Numbered from the stretch's first letter, positions 8,090-17,179 are shown. The stretch: 35,574 nt of DNA from Planctomycetota bacterium (GCA_014381825.1 JACNKX010000101.1:68107-103680), one strand, 5' to 3'. Made by a program: numbers and translations. Notes: generated from the letters alone by a model not told the origin.

Positions 8090-9097
8090 TCACGTCAAAC
8101 TGGACTCGAGTTTTTGACAAGTGACGTATACGCTTGCGTCAAACTCGTCGCGTGCGACTTGGCTCTTCGCCTGTTCGCCCACCGCCGCGTCGATTAATCC
8201 TGCGACGTTGTCTTCGTCACGGTACGTCAAATACCAGTTGCCGATCCATTCCATGTAAGCTCGACTAGGATTGGATGGCGCAAAGTTAAAGACGATCATT
8301 TCGCCGATATCGGAAAGCTGACTCCAGAAGCATCCCAACATTTCGACGGCGTCTGCATCGGTCAAATAATCGAACAGGCCGGTGCAAGCGATGAAGTCCG
8401 AGTACTCGAGAAGCGCCCTCGCCTTTCGCAATTTAGGCAAGCGAAATAGATTCTCTCGCTGAATACAAAGCTGACTGGCATCCAACGACGACTCCAACCG
8501 ATGCCTCGCGTGAGTGAGGGCGTCAGGATCAAGGTCCAACAGCGTGACGACAAGCTTTGCCCTTTCGTCTTGCGTCAATTCCCGACATGCGAGGTCGACA
8601 TCGATCGCAGGTCCACACCCCACGCTACAAATGTGAACCCGTTCCCCTTTCGCTTCCCGAACGATCCGAACAATTCGGTCGGCAACGAGTTGTGTCCGGA
8701 AACGTACGGCATAGGGCGCGGCCTGTTCTTGGAAAAAGTGATCGAAGGCTCGCCCAAGCGAGTCCGAACAGAGACTTCGATTAACAATCTTGTCAATCAT
8801 TTCAAAGTCACCGGCGTAACCGCGCGGCTTCTGCCGTGCATGTTGCTGAAGCCATCCGACCGAAAGGACCTCTCCCGCGACCTTCCACAACACATTCGAC
8901 GGAACTCGATTTGCTTTACCCCAACAATTCGTCAATGCTAGGTCGTCAAGACACGAGTTCATAATCCGGGAAACTTCGAGCTCAGTTCGCTCGCGATTCG
9001 ACCATCCGCTCGTCGTCACCTCGGCGTAGCGCAAATCCTCGAGCAGCTTGTCGCCCGCCCGCCTAGCGTGTTCGCGCAATTCATTCAGTTCATTCAT
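8090..9097 (-). CDS. Class I SAM-dependent methyltransferase
   Basis: The protein has 335 residues. The Rossmann-fold SAM site is clear: motif I is [10 protein letters not shown] (158-167), and an acidic strand end LLDLDPDAL (186-194) would bind the ribose. An N-terminal helical region of about 130 residues contains [11 protein letters not shown] associate that motif with a family often annotated as 3-hydroxypalmitate methyl ester (EF) biosynthesis protein in planctomycetes and xanthomonads, but this is from memory and the substrate cannot be read from the sequence. There is no signal peptide, so it should be cytosolic. Its ATG overlaps the stop of the upstream phosphodiesterase-like gene by 4 bp, so the two are co-translated and probably act on related substrates. 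Confidence 0.82.
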   Translation of the reverse strand: MNELNELREHARRAGDKLLEDLRYAEVTTSGWSNRERTELEVSRIMNSCLDDLALTNCWGKANRVPSNVLWKVAGEVLSVGWLQQHARQKPRGYAGDFEMIDKIVNRSLCSDSLGRAFDHFFQEQAAPYAVRFRTQLVADRIVRIVREAKGERVHICSVGCGPAIDVDLACRELTQDERAKLVVTLLDLDPDALTHARHRLESSLDASQLCIQRENLFRLPKLRKARALLEYSDFIACTGLFDYLTDADAVEMLGCFWSQLSDIGEMIVFNFAPSNPSRAYMEWIGNWYLTYRDEDNVAGLIDAAVGEQAKSQVARDEFDASVYVTCQKLESSLT

Positions 9098-10410
9098 GAG
9101 AACATCGAGAGTACGAGCTCGCAGATTTCAGTATCCGTGAGATCTGCGGAGAGGCGGTCGCTTTCTGAACAGAGAAGAATGCCCTGCTGCTCCGGTGTCG
9201 ACACCGGAGCACCGTGCGAGCCTTTAACGAGCGTCGCGTCGAGAGGAATGCTCCTGGTCGCCATGTCAAAGTGCAACTCTACCGGGTCGTAGCCCGGCTT
9301 GCGATGAATATCGACCGTGCGAGCAAAGCCTGGCGCGTTCGCATCGTCGAGCCACCAATAATAAGCCTGCCAACTGCTCGGCGTCGAGATCAGTATCACG
9401 TCGCCCGCTCGCTCGTGGCTAATGTAATACTTGTCTCTGTTCGCGCCAGCTAGAACATCTGCGATTCCTTCGGTTCCGTCAAAGAGTTGAGTAACGCGGG
9501 CGATCAAGTCGGCATTCGCATTTTTCACAAAGACGTGAGAAAACTGATGATCTGCCAAGGCCCATGCATCGCTACGCTGATAGTCGAGATGCTCTCCGTC
9601 TTCCTCAACGCGCACCTGCAGGAGCCCGGCTTCGCGCAAAACGCGGTTCGGATACGTTACATGATCGACCGGCGTGATGACGTACTCGCTGGCGACGAGC
9701 CACACAGGTTGATCGCCGTAGGCTTCCGTCATTCCATCCGCCAGCCTTCCGATGACTTCGTCCAGTTCGTCGAGGGCTCGCAATGCAGCCTCACTGTCTG
9801 GGCCGGTCTTCTGGGCGGCATAATCTAAGTGAGGCAGATACAGGTAGAAGAGGTTGGGCTTGAACTGTCTCGCCGCAGTGACCGCAGAATCGGCGATCCA
9901 GCCGGTTGATTGTATGTTGGCGAGTGGTCCCCAGAAGTGTTTCAATGGGAAATGCCCGTGTGCGTCCCGCAAGTCGCCGTACAATTCGACAGGCTTCGTA
10001 TAGCACCACAACGATTCCGAACCATCGGGATTATGGATCGGCTTGGGCATACAGATGTAGTCGGCACCACATCCCTTGCTCAACATCGGGAACCACACTG
10101 CCGACGTGATCGACGGATCTCGATCATGTAACAAGTCCCAAATCTGTGGAGCCGTGATCTTATCGTTCCAAGCCGTCCACATTTCGACTTCGCCAGTCTC
10201 TCGCCAGTAGAACCCGTTTCCAATCACGCCGTGCTCGTTGGGCGTCTTGCCGGTCAGCATGTTCGCCTGTGTAGGCCAAGTTGCACAGGGAAAGCTTGGA
10301 GTTAGTTTCGCTCGACTTCCTGGTCCCATCAGCGCGGACAGCCGAGGCATTCGTTCAACGTCTTGCGGTCGCAAACCTGGAACCGATAGAAAGACGACAT
10401 GTTTATGCAT
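9094..10410 (-). CDS. Alkaline phosphatase superfamily (type I phosphodiesterase-like) protein with atypical metal site
   Basis: I use the ATG at 10410 (438 residues); a GTG three codons upstream is possible, and neither has a clear Shine-Dalgarno. The fold signature of nucleotide pyrophosphatases is present: a [11 protein letters not shown] strand at the N-terminus, [15 protein letters not shown] with the expected nucleophile Thr44, and NEHGVIGN. The canonical metal ligands are altered: the first Asp (DGLR) is Pro11, the D-x-x-x-H motif reads LDYAAQ (Asp196 kept, His replaced by Gln200), and SDHG reads SEYV (Glu242, Tyr243). The final GSHG histidine (399) is kept. Some superfamily branches may have SEY-type motifs as their norm, so activity cannot be excluded. 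No signal peptide is seen. It is coupled to the downstream methyltransferase by an ATGA overlap. Confidence 0.82.
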   Translation of the reverse strand: MHKHVVFLSVPGLRPQDVERMPRLSALMGPGSRAKLTPSFPCATWPTQANMLTGKTPNEHGVIGNGFYWRETGEVEMWTAWNDKITAPQIWDLLHDRDPSITSAVWFPMLSKGCGADYICMPKPIHNPDGSESLWCYTKPVELYGDLRDAHGHFPLKHFWGPLANIQSTGWIADSAVTAARQFKPNLFYLYLPHLDYAAQKTGPDSEAALRALDELDEVIGRLADGMTEAYGDQPVWLVASEYVITPVDHVTYPNRVLREAGLLQVRVEEDGEHLDYQRSDAWALADHQFSHVFVKNANADLIARVTQLFDGTEGIADVLAGANRDKYYISHERAGDVILISTPSSWQAYYWWLDDANAPGFARTVDIHRKPGYDPVELHFDMATRSIPLDATLVKGSHGAPVSTPEQQGILLCSESDRLSADLTDTEICELVLSMFS

Positions 10411-10504
10411 GATTGGCACGACGTATCCAGTTATGCACGCTGCGAACGTGCTCTAATTCATTCGCACGCCGCCGCGGGATGCACGACGATCGAGAAGACA
10501 TCTC

Positions 10505-12529
10505 CTAGCGTGGCGGGGCCAACGTCACGACGACTTCCAGTTTTTTGCCGTCGCGGAGGATGATTACCTTGACTTTGTCGCCAGCTTTAAACTTACGAAG
10601 TGCTCCATCAATGTCTTCGAGACCCGCGATCTTGCTATCGCCAAATTTGACTATCACGTCGCCTGCTTTAATACCGGCGCGATCCGCGGGGCTATCTTTC
10701 GTCGCCCCCATCAGTGCATATCCTTCAACATCGCGGCCAAAATCCGGAATTGATCCGAGATAGGGGCGGTCGCCGCTTACTTCGCGTTTCTTCTGCTTGA
10801 CTTCAATGTATTCAGGGCGTTCTTCCACGCTCGCAAGTTGGTCCACAACATCGTTCACAAAGCCCGCGATCCGCTCCATGCCTTCGACATTGATTTTGTC
10901 GAAGTCGTCGCTGGGGCGATGATAGTCGTTGTGCGTGCCAGTAAAGAAATGAAAGACGGGAACTTTCTTCCCATAGAACGACGCATGATCGCTGGGACCG
11001 AATCCGCCGGGATCTTTCTTGATTTCAAATTCGTGTCGCTTATTAGTCTCGTCGATCAGCGAGTCGAACGACTTTGCAGTACCTGTACCATGGACGATCA
11101 ACTTGTTGTCCTTTAGTCGGCCCACCATATCCATGTTTACCATGGCGACTGTCTTTTCGAGAGAGATCGCAGGGTTCTTTACGTAGTGGGAGCTGCCGAG
11201 CAAGCCGCGTTCCTCGCCCGAGAAAGCTATAAAGACGATTCGGCGACGGGGTTTGTCATCTTGCGAGGACATTCGGCGAGCTACTTCGAGTAAGGTTGAA
11301 GTGCCAGAGGCATTATCGTCGGCACCGTTGTGAATCGCTTTGGTCCACGGAGCAAGCGAGCCAGGCCCGCCGAGTCCCAAGTGATCATAGTGAGCTCCGA
11401 CAACAATCGTTTCGTCGGCGAGTGCGCCGTTGCCATCGAGGACTCCGGCAACGTTTTTGATCGTTGCCTTCTTGTAGACGACGTTCGACTCGCAGTCCGC
11501 CTTCCAGCCCTTCAAGGCTTGGCTGCGAGGAGTCGGACCTTCGTCAATCGCTGATTCGAGTGCGGCGAGGCCCTTTCCGAGCGAAGCTTTTAAAACACGG
11601 TCGATTAATGTGCGACTCGCGAAGAACACAGGCAGCTTGCGATGACTGCTCTCGGTGCCAGCACCTTGTAGCGTCAAAATCTCGTCGTGATCGCCCTGCA
11701 ACTTGCCGTCGAGAGTGTGAATTCGCGAAACTAGCTTCCCGATACTTTCGCGGTGTTCGGCGGTCTCTTCCTCAGTCGGTTCATCCTTCTCCTGGAACGC
11801 ACTTCGTAGCTTGACTAGTTCGTTAAGTGACTCGTTCCATTGATTTCGAGAGGTCTTTTCCGCTTGCGTGATCCCGTATTGATCATTCACCATCACGACA
11901 GCTGCCGCGCCGTGAGAATAGGCGTTTGATACTTTTGTCGAAAAATGAGCGTGACGTGACGATGAGGTTCCGTCGAAGGCGCTGTGCGGGTTGTTCTGTT
12001 GCGGCTCTTTGCGAATCAGCAACACGACCTTTCCCTTGACATCCACGTCGGCATAATCATCATACTCGGCGTCGGGCGCTGTGATGCCATAGCCGACGAA
12101 GACGATTGACGCGTTGACGACCGCAGTCCCGCCCACCGCCAACGTGTTGAAGTCCTCGCCTAAAACAAGTTCGATCCGCTGCGCTACATCGGCGTCCTCG
12201 ACGCCAGATCCGACGAACGTCAGGTGGTTGTTTGCTGCGGGGCCAAGTTCGGCCTTGACCGTGATCTCGAACGACTGAAACGCGTCACCTGCAAACAAAT
12301 CAGTTCGCAATCCAGCGTCCTCGAACCGCTTCGCAATAAAGTCCGCCGCCTGATCCAGCTCCGCGGTCCCGACGCCACGTCCGCCCAATTCGTCGCTGGC
12401 CAAATACTTCACGGTTTCGAACAGCCGGGCCCCGCTCGCCGAGGAATCCTCACCTTGCGCCGGTGCATTCCCATACGCGATGAACAGGGAAATTGAGAAG
12501 GTAAGCGGGTTGAGCAATTGGCGTAGCAT
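10505..12529 (-). CDS. Exported M28-family zinc peptidase with PA and PDZ domains
   Basis: The protein has 674 residues with a signal peptide (about 1-24). A PA (protease-associated) segment lies at about 140-220 (VFVGYGITAPDAEYDDY, then GKVVLLIRKEP). The M28 domain has all expected zinc ligands and the catalytic Glu: His380 in GAHYDHLG, Asp404 in GADDNASG, Glu439/Glu440 in FSGEERGLLGS, Asp467 in VNMDMVG, and His515 in SDHASF. A C-terminal PDZ domain (about 588-670) has SPADRAGIKAGDVIVKFGD. M28 enzymes with this layout are co-catalytic zinc aminopeptidases. This one should act outside the cytoplasm on peptides, with PDZ perhaps binding substrate or partner. A charged insertion (about 225-290, EKDEPTEEETAEHRE) is longer than usual. 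The gene is monocistronic and divergent from the receiver/histidine kinase pair. Confidence 0.93.
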   Translation of the reverse strand: MLRQLLNPLTFSISLFIAYGNAPAQGEDSSASGARLFETVKYLASDELGGRGVGTAELDQAADFIAKRFEDAGLRTDLFAGDAFQSFEITVKAELGPAANNHLTFVGSGVEDADVAQRIELVLGEDFNTLAVGGTAVVNASIVFVGYGITAPDAEYDDYADVDVKGKVVLLIRKEPQQNNPHSAFDGTSSSRHAHFSTKVSNAYSHGAAAVVMVNDQYGITQAEKTSRNQWNESLNELVKLRSAFQEKDEPTEEETAEHRESIGKLVSRIHTLDGKLQGDHDEILTLQGAGTESSHRKLPVFFASRTLIDRVLKASLGKGLAALESAIDEGPTPRSQALKGWKADCESNVVYKKATIKNVAGVLDGNGALADETIVVGAHYDHLGLGGPGSLAPWTKAIHNGADDNASGTSTLLEVARRMSSQDDKPRRRIVFIAFSGEERGLLGSSHYVKNPAISLEKTVAMVNMDMVGRLKDNKLIVHGTGTAKSFDSLIDETNKRHEFEIKKDPGGFGPSDHASFYGKKVPVFHFFTGTHNDYHRPSDDFDKINVEGMERIAGFVNDVVDQLASVEERPEYIEVKQKKREVSGDRPYLGSIPDFGRDVEGYALMGATKDSPADRAGIKAGDVIVKFGDSKIAGLEDIDGALRKFKAGDKVKVIILRDGKKLEVVVTLAPPR

Positions 12530-12651
12530 GATGTCCTATTCCTCTGGGAAGGCAAAGTGTGGCGGGCGTGCAACATTTTTTTCGGTCGGAGACGCCGCGT
12601 CAAGTCATATCTCGTTTAGTTCAAGCAGGTTAATGCTACTCGAATTCGGTT

Positions 12652-12680
12652 TTGACAGGAACGAGGTACGACAATATCCT
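12652..12680 (+). promoter_or_regulatory. Sigma-70-like promoter for receiver/histidine kinase operon
   Basis: A perfect -35 TTGACA (12652-12657) is separated by 17 bp from TATCCT (12675-12680), a 4-of-6 match to the -10 consensus. The predicted start near 12687 leaves a leader of about 108 nt before the receiver gene. It lies in the divergent gap with the M28 peptidase gene. Confidence 0.55.
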
Positions 12681-12782
12681 CTCCACCCACGCGACAAAGG
12701 CAATATAGCCGCTCATGAGGCCAATCAGGACGAGAGGCCGCATCCCTCCAAAGCTTCCCACCGATCTGTCGACATTGCACAC

Positions 12783-12787
12783 GGAGG
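12783..12787 (+). promoter_or_regulatory. Shine-Dalgarno that decides the receiver gene start
   Basis: GGAGG ends 7 nt before a TTG at 12795 but 16 nt before the ATG at 12804, so the TTG is the better-placed start. Confidence 0.5.
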
Positions 12788-12794
12788 TGCTAGT

Positions 12795-13205
12795 TTGACC
12801 CCAATGGCATCGGAACGTCGTTCCGCCAGCGTTCTTATTGTGGATCGATCCGAGGAAACTCGGGACGTCTTACGCACGATTCTGGAACCTCGAGGAGTGG
12901 ACATCTTAGAGGCAGAACAGGGAGCAAATGGCTTAGAGTTACTTCGCGAGTTGCACCCTCGCGTCGTAGTGCTCGACCTTGAAGTTGATGATAGCGAGTC
13001 CACACGCCTGCAAGATGCCTTCGAAGATGAATCACGTCGTAGCGAAGCCTCGCTCGTCATGTTAGGTAGGGTAAGAGGGGCGAGCCAATCTAGCAGCGTC
13101 GACAAATCGTCCGATGCCCCGCATGTGATCGCGAAACCCTACCATTACGGGCCTTTGATTCGTACAATCGAGCAGTTGCTTCAGCAACACGACGCGGTCG
13201 CATAG
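12795..13205 (+). CDS. Single-domain response regulator receiver
   Basis: From TTG 12795 the product has 136 residues; the ATG at 12804 would give 133. It is one receiver domain with no output domain. The acidic pocket is present (VLIVDRSEE), as is the phospho-acceptor Asp in VVVLDLEVDD and the conserved Lys in VIAKPYHY. The switch Thr/Ser after strand beta-4 appears to be Gly (SLVMLGRV), and a Ser-rich insertion follows it (RGASQSSSVDKSSD). Receivers of this kind act by phosphotransfer or protein-protein contact. The following gene on the same strand, 137 bp away, is a histidine kinase and the likely partner. An upstream extension of the frame to 12480 runs over the promoter and the divergent gene's start, so I excluded it. 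Confidence 0.82.
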   Translation: MTPMASERRSASVLIVDRSEETRDVLRTILEPRGVDILEAEQGANGLELLRELHPRVVVLDLEVDDSESTRLQDAFEDESRRSEASLVMLGRVRGASQSSSVDKSSDAPHVIAKPYHYGPLIRTIEQLLQQHDAVA

Positions 13206-13276
13206 CCGATATTCGAGTTGGGGCGAATTCCGTTCTGGCCGAGAAGCGGCATCGGCAACCGCTCGAAACGTGATCG

Positions 13277-13308
13277 TTCTCAGGTGCCTGATAATTCTCT
13301 GGTGCCTG
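13277..13308. repeat. Pair of 14-bp direct repeats before the histidine kinase gene
   Basis: TTCTCAGGTGCCTG (13277-13290) and TTCTCTGGTGCCTG (13295-13308) differ by one base and are spaced 18 bp start to start. The first contains CAGG-TG-CCTG, an imperfect palindrome. They lie 35 bp before the histidine kinase start codon and could be an operator or a fortuitous duplication. Confidence 0.5.
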
Positions 13309-13342
13309 CCCACTCACAGGCTACTTCTGCCGGACGGGTCAG

Positions 13343-15049
13343 ATGGCTTCGCTCTTTGTAATCCACGGAAGCGATCAAGGTCGACGATACGATCTTGATG
13401 AAGACGCGATATCGCTTGGCCGCGATAACGACAACGGTATCCAGTTGCATGATAGCGAGGTGTCACGCCACCATGCCGAAGTCCGAGGCGACGAAGCTGG
13501 CTATCAGCTTGTCGATTTGAGCAGCTCGAACGGCAGCTTTGTGAACGGTAACCAGATTACCGAACATCAGCTTACGAACGGCGATCGTGTTCAGTTGGGT
13601 CGGACGCTGATGATCTTCACTGGCGACGATGATTCGTCTTCGATCAGCTTAGCGGATGAAGTGGATATCGTCGGTCAGTCGCCTAACGTCGCAGGCTCGC
13701 GAATTATTCATTCCATGAGTCACGAAGAAGGCAGTCAGATCATCGGTAGCTTTGACGAATCGGAGAGCCCGTGGCTGGCACGAGCGCGAAGCAACCTTCA
13801 GGTCATGTACCGGACGGCATTGGCGGTCAGTCACACGTTGGACATCGACCAACTATTGCACCGGATTATGGAATTGATCTTCGAGTGGGTTGAGGCCGAT
13901 CGCGGCTGCGTCATGCTCCTGGATCAACAGACCAGCGAACTGGTCCCCAAGGTCAGCCGCAATCGGCGACAGCGCGAAGATCGCGAGAAAGAACGGCTCG
14001 AAATCAGCCGAACGATTCTGGACTACGTCCTAGAACACCGCGAGGGCGTTCTCACCAGTGACGCAAAAGACGACCAACGATGGGACCCCGCGGCAAGCAT
14101 CGTCAAAATGGGAATCCGCGAAGCGATCTGTGTCCCCATGCAGGGGCGTTATGGCATCGTCGGCGTGATATATATCGACACATACACTGCACCGGGACGC
14201 TTCGTGCAGCGCGCCGGAAACAAGTTCTCGGAAGAGCATTTGAAGTTGATGGTGGCCATCGCCCATCAAGCGGCACTCGCCATCGAGGACACTTCCTACT
14301 ACTCGGCGATGGTGCAAGCAGAAAGATTGGCCGCGATGGGACAAACGATCGCAACGCTATCGCATCACATCAAGAATATCCTGCAAGGCATTCGCGGTGG
14401 CAGTTACCTGATCGAAGAAGGGCTGAAGAACGAAGATAACGATATCGTTCGCAAAGGTTGGACGATCGTTGACAAGAATCAAGACAAAATCTCCAACTTA
14501 GTGATGGACATGCTCACGTTTAGCAAAGATCGCGAGCCCGATCTCGTCCCATCCGATATGAATGAACTCGTCAACGATGTGCTTGAACTGATCGTCGTTC
14601 GCGCCAAGGGAGCCGGAGTCGAGCTGAATTTCAGCCCCGTCGACACGATGCCCGAGTTGTTGTTCGACCCCGAACTGCTTCATCGCGCGATCCTCAACGT
14701 CGTCGCCAATGCGATCGATGCGTGCGGGCAGTCATCCCCAGGACGCGTCGAAGTTTCAACTGAGCATTCCGTCGAAGAAGGTAAAGTGCGAGTCGTCGTG
14801 ACAGACAACGGTGCAGGAATCGAGGAAGACGACATCAAACGCATCTTCTCAGTCTTCGAATCACGCAAAGGTGCTCGCGGCACCGGTCTCGGCTTGCCGG
14901 TCAGCCAAAAGATCCTTCGAGAACATGGCGGCGATATTTTCGTCGAAAGTACGCTCGGCTCCGGCAGCCGTTTCATCCTAGAAATCCCCGCCATCATCCC
15001 CGACCCGTCACACCTCGGCGACACATTGGCCGGATTTCGGATCGAATAG
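13343..15049 (+). CDS. FHA-GAF sensor histidine kinase
   Basis: The protein has 568 residues, no membrane segment, and is therefore cytosolic. The FHA domain (about 1-95) retains the phosphothreonine-binding residues: Gly-Arg27, Ser41 and His44 in SRHHAEV, and Asn63 and Asn68-Gly in SSNGSFVNG. A linker leads to a GAF domain (about 165-318). The dimerisation helix carries the phospho-acceptor His341 in LSHHIKNILQGI. The ATPase domain shows the N box Asn456 (NVVANAIDA), the G1 box DNGAGI (488-493) and the G2 box GTGLGL (513-518). It should autophosphorylate and pass phosphate to the receiver encoded just upstream. Input may come through GAF (small molecule) and FHA (a phosphorylated protein). 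The ATG at 13343 has no strong Shine-Dalgarno. Confidence 0.93.
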   Translation: MASLFVIHGSDQGRRYDLDEDAISLGRDNDNGIQLHDSEVSRHHAEVRGDEAGYQLVDLSSSNGSFVNGNQITEHQLTNGDRVQLGRTLMIFTGDDDSSSISLADEVDIVGQSPNVAGSRIIHSMSHEEGSQIIGSFDESESPWLARARSNLQVMYRTALAVSHTLDIDQLLHRIMELIFEWVEADRGCVMLLDQQTSELVPKVSRNRRQREDREKERLEISRTILDYVLEHREGVLTSDAKDDQRWDPAASIVKMGIREAICVPMQGRYGIVGVIYIDTYTAPGRFVQRAGNKFSEEHLKLMVAIAHQAALAIEDTSYYSAMVQAERLAAMGQTIATLSHHIKNILQGIRGGSYLIEEGLKNEDNDIVRKGWTIVDKNQDKISNLVMDMLTFSKDREPDLVPSDMNELVNDVLELIVVRAKGAGVELNFSPVDTMPELLFDPELLHRAILNVVANAIDACGQSSPGRVEVSTEHSVEEGKVRVVVTDNGAGIEEDDIKRIFSVFESRKGARGTGLGLPVSQKILREHGGDIFVESTLGSGSRFILEIPAIIPDPSHLGDTLAGFRIE

Positions 15050-15260
15050 CATCGATCGTTCCTAAGTGTGAGATTAGTTCGGCTGCCAGCGCTGTAAGAT
15101 CATCCTGTCGAGTCAGTATGCTTACGCTCCACAAAAGCGCAAGTCTCTTAGGTCAAAGTGTTCCATACAATCGGAAGCGCTCAGAAAGAGCAAAAAACGC
15201 TCGCAGCACTGCCCGTGAAGCAGTTTGGTTCAAGAGCCAGAAAAGCCAGATGAAGAAGCC

Positions 15261-16664
15261 TTACCCGAACAAATCCATCACCGGCTTGCCCGTGGTTATG
15301 GGGCGCGAAATGCCGCTATTGTTCTGCGGCCCGTTGAGCGGAATGTCGAGGGCGTGGTAGATGGTAGCCGCCATTTCCTCGGGACGAATGGGGTGGCTAG
15401 TAGGATACTCAGCGTGTTTGTTGGATTTTCCAAAAACTTGGCCTCCGGCGATGCCACAGCCTGCCATGATGGCGGAGAAACATTTGGGCCAGTGCTGGCG
15501 TCCGGGAGGTTGCTGGGTGAGAACTTTTGGTGTGCGGCCAAACTCTCCTGTCACGACGACGAGCGTGTTGTCCATCATGCCACGCTCTTTGAGGTCGGAG
15601 AACAGCCCCGCAAGCGCTTGATCCAGGCGAGGCAGGCAAAATCCCATGCCGTAGGAGCCGTCGCCGAAGGCGTTGCCCATGCCCATGTTTCCACCGTGCA
15701 TGTCCCAACTGCTGCTGGGTGGGCCTGCCGTATCGTGTGGTGCCTGGCCGGTCCAGCCGTTAACGGTGACGAAACGCACGCCGGCCTCGACCATACGCCG
15801 GGCGAGAAGTAAATTCTGACCAAGCGGATGGCGACCGTAACGATCTCGCACTTTTGCCGGCTCGAGATCCAGCTTAAACGCATCCCGGCCCTCGGGGCGT
15901 GTCATGGCTTCGTAGCCCTTTTCTCGCAAGTCGGCCCAGTCCACTCCGCGAGCGTCCTTGGCCAGCGAGTTGCTCTCAATGCTGCCGAGCAACTTGCGGC
16001 GCTGAGCAAGCCGAGCAGGGTCGCCGAGATCGTAAATCGGCGGAGGCGTAAAGTTATCCATTGCCGGATGATTTTGGGCCGAACCGATGAACACCGGCGC
16101 GAAGGCTGACCCGAGGTAGCCACCGATGCCAATGTTCGGCGCGCAAAAGACCGGTGGTCCGACGCATTTGATGAGCCACGCGTTGGAGACGATGTTGCGT
16201 TTGCTCGGGTTGTGCTTGGCGACGAAGGAGCCCAGGTAAGGCTGGTCATCAGTCACGCCTTGTTGGACACGTTTCGCTGATTGACCGCTGAGCAGGTTGT
16301 GCATCGCATCGAAGTGATTGCTGATGCCGCCCGGATGTGTCATCGAGTTGATGAGCGTGAACTGGTCGGTGAACTTTGCCAGCTCCGTGTGCATCTCATT
16401 GATGCGCATGCCCGGCACTTTGGTGGAGATAGGTTGGTATGGTCCTCGGATTGTATCGGGCGCGTTGGGCTTCATATCCCATGTATCCACATGGCTCGGT
16501 CCGCCACAGAGCAACACAAAGATGCAAGACTTCTCGGCAGCAACGGCATTGCCGCTAGTGTCCAGCTTGTCCCTACCCATCACCATTCCCGGCATGCGCA
16601 GTGAGAGTGCGCCCATGCCTGCTGTAACGAGGGCCTGCCGTCGGTTTAGTTCATAAGTGTTCAT
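15261..16664 (-). CDS. DUF1501 exported protein (sulfatase-like fold)
   Basis: I take the ATG at 16664 (467 residues) because it places a twin-arginine-type signal at the N-terminus (ELNRRQALVTAGMGALSLR); a GTG ten codons upstream would bury it. Family hallmarks are FVLLCGGPSHVDTWDMKP near the N-terminus, THPGGISNHFDAMH, and VVVTGEFGRTPK near the C-terminus. DUF1501 proteins are expanded in planctomycetes, related to the alkaline phosphatase/sulfatase superfamily, and usually lie directly downstream of a DUF1549/DUF1553 cytochrome-type gene. No such partner is present here, so this is an orphan copy. The substrate is unknown. It probably acts in the periplasm after Tat export. Confidence 0.93.
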   Translation of the reverse strand: MNTYELNRRQALVTAGMGALSLRMPGMVMGRDKLDTSGNAVAAEKSCIFVLLCGGPSHVDTWDMKPNAPDTIRGPYQPISTKVPGMRINEMHTELAKFTDQFTLINSMTHPGGISNHFDAMHNLLSGQSAKRVQQGVTDDQPYLGSFVAKHNPSKRNIVSNAWLIKCVGPPVFCAPNIGIGGYLGSAFAPVFIGSAQNHPAMDNFTPPPIYDLGDPARLAQRRKLLGSIESNSLAKDARGVDWADLREKGYEAMTRPEGRDAFKLDLEPAKVRDRYGRHPLGQNLLLARRMVEAGVRFVTVNGWTGQAPHDTAGPPSSSWDMHGGNMGMGNAFGDGSYGMGFCLPRLDQALAGLFSDLKERGMMDNTLVVVTGEFGRTPKVLTQQPPGRQHWPKCFSAIMAGCGIAGGQVFGKSNKHAEYPTSHPIRPEEMAATIYHALDIPLNGPQNNSGISRPITTGKPVMDLFG

Positions 16665-16823
16665 GGAAATACCTGGCTGTGTTCGATATTGCACAGTACG
16701 CCGGCGCGATGCGCAAAATGTCCAACTTCACGCGGAGATTAGTTCATCCGGAACACCCCGATCACCACACAAGATAGCGTAAGCCAAGAACTCGTGTCGA
16801 GTCAATTCTGCGTACCTGCCCCG

Positions 16824-17036
16824 TTAGGGACCCGCCAGCAACGCCGTTTGCGAGTCGTCAGTACACTCCAAAGTGTGCCGTTTCATGGGGCGAGAAACCG
16901 GGAACTCTTTCCTGGCATCTTCGCGATTGGCCCTCTTGACGACGTTGGGCAGTATCTCTGGTAGGAGAATGGTTTCGAGTGATTCCCGATCTTGACGGGT
17001 CGTGAAAACAAACGTTACGGCTCCGCCGGTCGCCAT
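16824..17036 (-). CDS. Possible small hypothetical protein, 70 aa
   Basis: The frame begins ATG-GCG-ACC and ends in TAA, and its codon use looks like that of the neighbouring genes. A perfect TATAAT lies 27 bp upstream of the ATG. The product is charged and soluble (TTRQDRESLETILLPEILPN in the first half) and matches no family I know. No Shine-Dalgarno is visible. It could equally be a relic or a chance ORF. Confidence 0.28.
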   Translation of the reverse strand: MATGGAVTFVFTTRQDRESLETILLPEILPNVVKRANREDARKEFPVSRPMKRHTLECTDDSQTALLAGP

Positions 17037-17062
17037 CCGAGGCCGACTGAACGTCAGTGTTA

Positions 17063-17068
17063 ATTATA
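17063..17068 (-). promoter_or_regulatory. TATAAT -10-like hexamer
   Basis: A perfect -10 consensus is read on the minus strand (ATTATA on plus). No good -35 is found 16-18 bp upstream. It could drive the 70-codon ORF or the DUF1501 gene with a long leader. Confidence 0.3.
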
Positions 17069-17179
17069 CGGAGGACGAAGCCGAGGGACGCACCTTCCGC
17101 AGTGGTTTCCGTTCCCCAATTGGCCAGATTTAATGCTCGCGGTTCGAACGCGCCCCCAAGACTTTCACCGGTTGCCCAG

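Larger units (their letters stand above)
16665..17179. other. 515-bp intergenic region upstream of DUF1501 gene
   Basis: This stretch separates the end of the first giant kinase gene from the start of the DUF1501 gene, both on the minus strand. It holds a possible 70-codon ORF (16824-17036, minus) with a TATAAT upstream. I see no terminator hairpin, tRNA or repeat in the rest. Promoter elements for DUF1501 must lie between about 16665 and 16820, but none is convincing. Confidence 0.6.

Noticed and set aside
12480-12794. N-terminal extension of the receiver to an ATG at 12480
   Set aside because: It overlaps the start of the divergent M28 gene and the TTGACA promoter, and the extra 105 residues are low-complexity with no domain.
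15179-15197. GCTC-AGAAA-GAGC hairpin followed by six A as a terminator
   Set aside because: The stem is only 4 bp. On the plus strand it is followed by A, not T, and on the minus strand the T run precedes the hairpin, so it does not fit an intrinsic terminator.
15225-15812. 195-codon plus-strand frame opposite the DUF1501 gene
   Set aside because: Antisense to a well-supported gene, with no recognisable motif.
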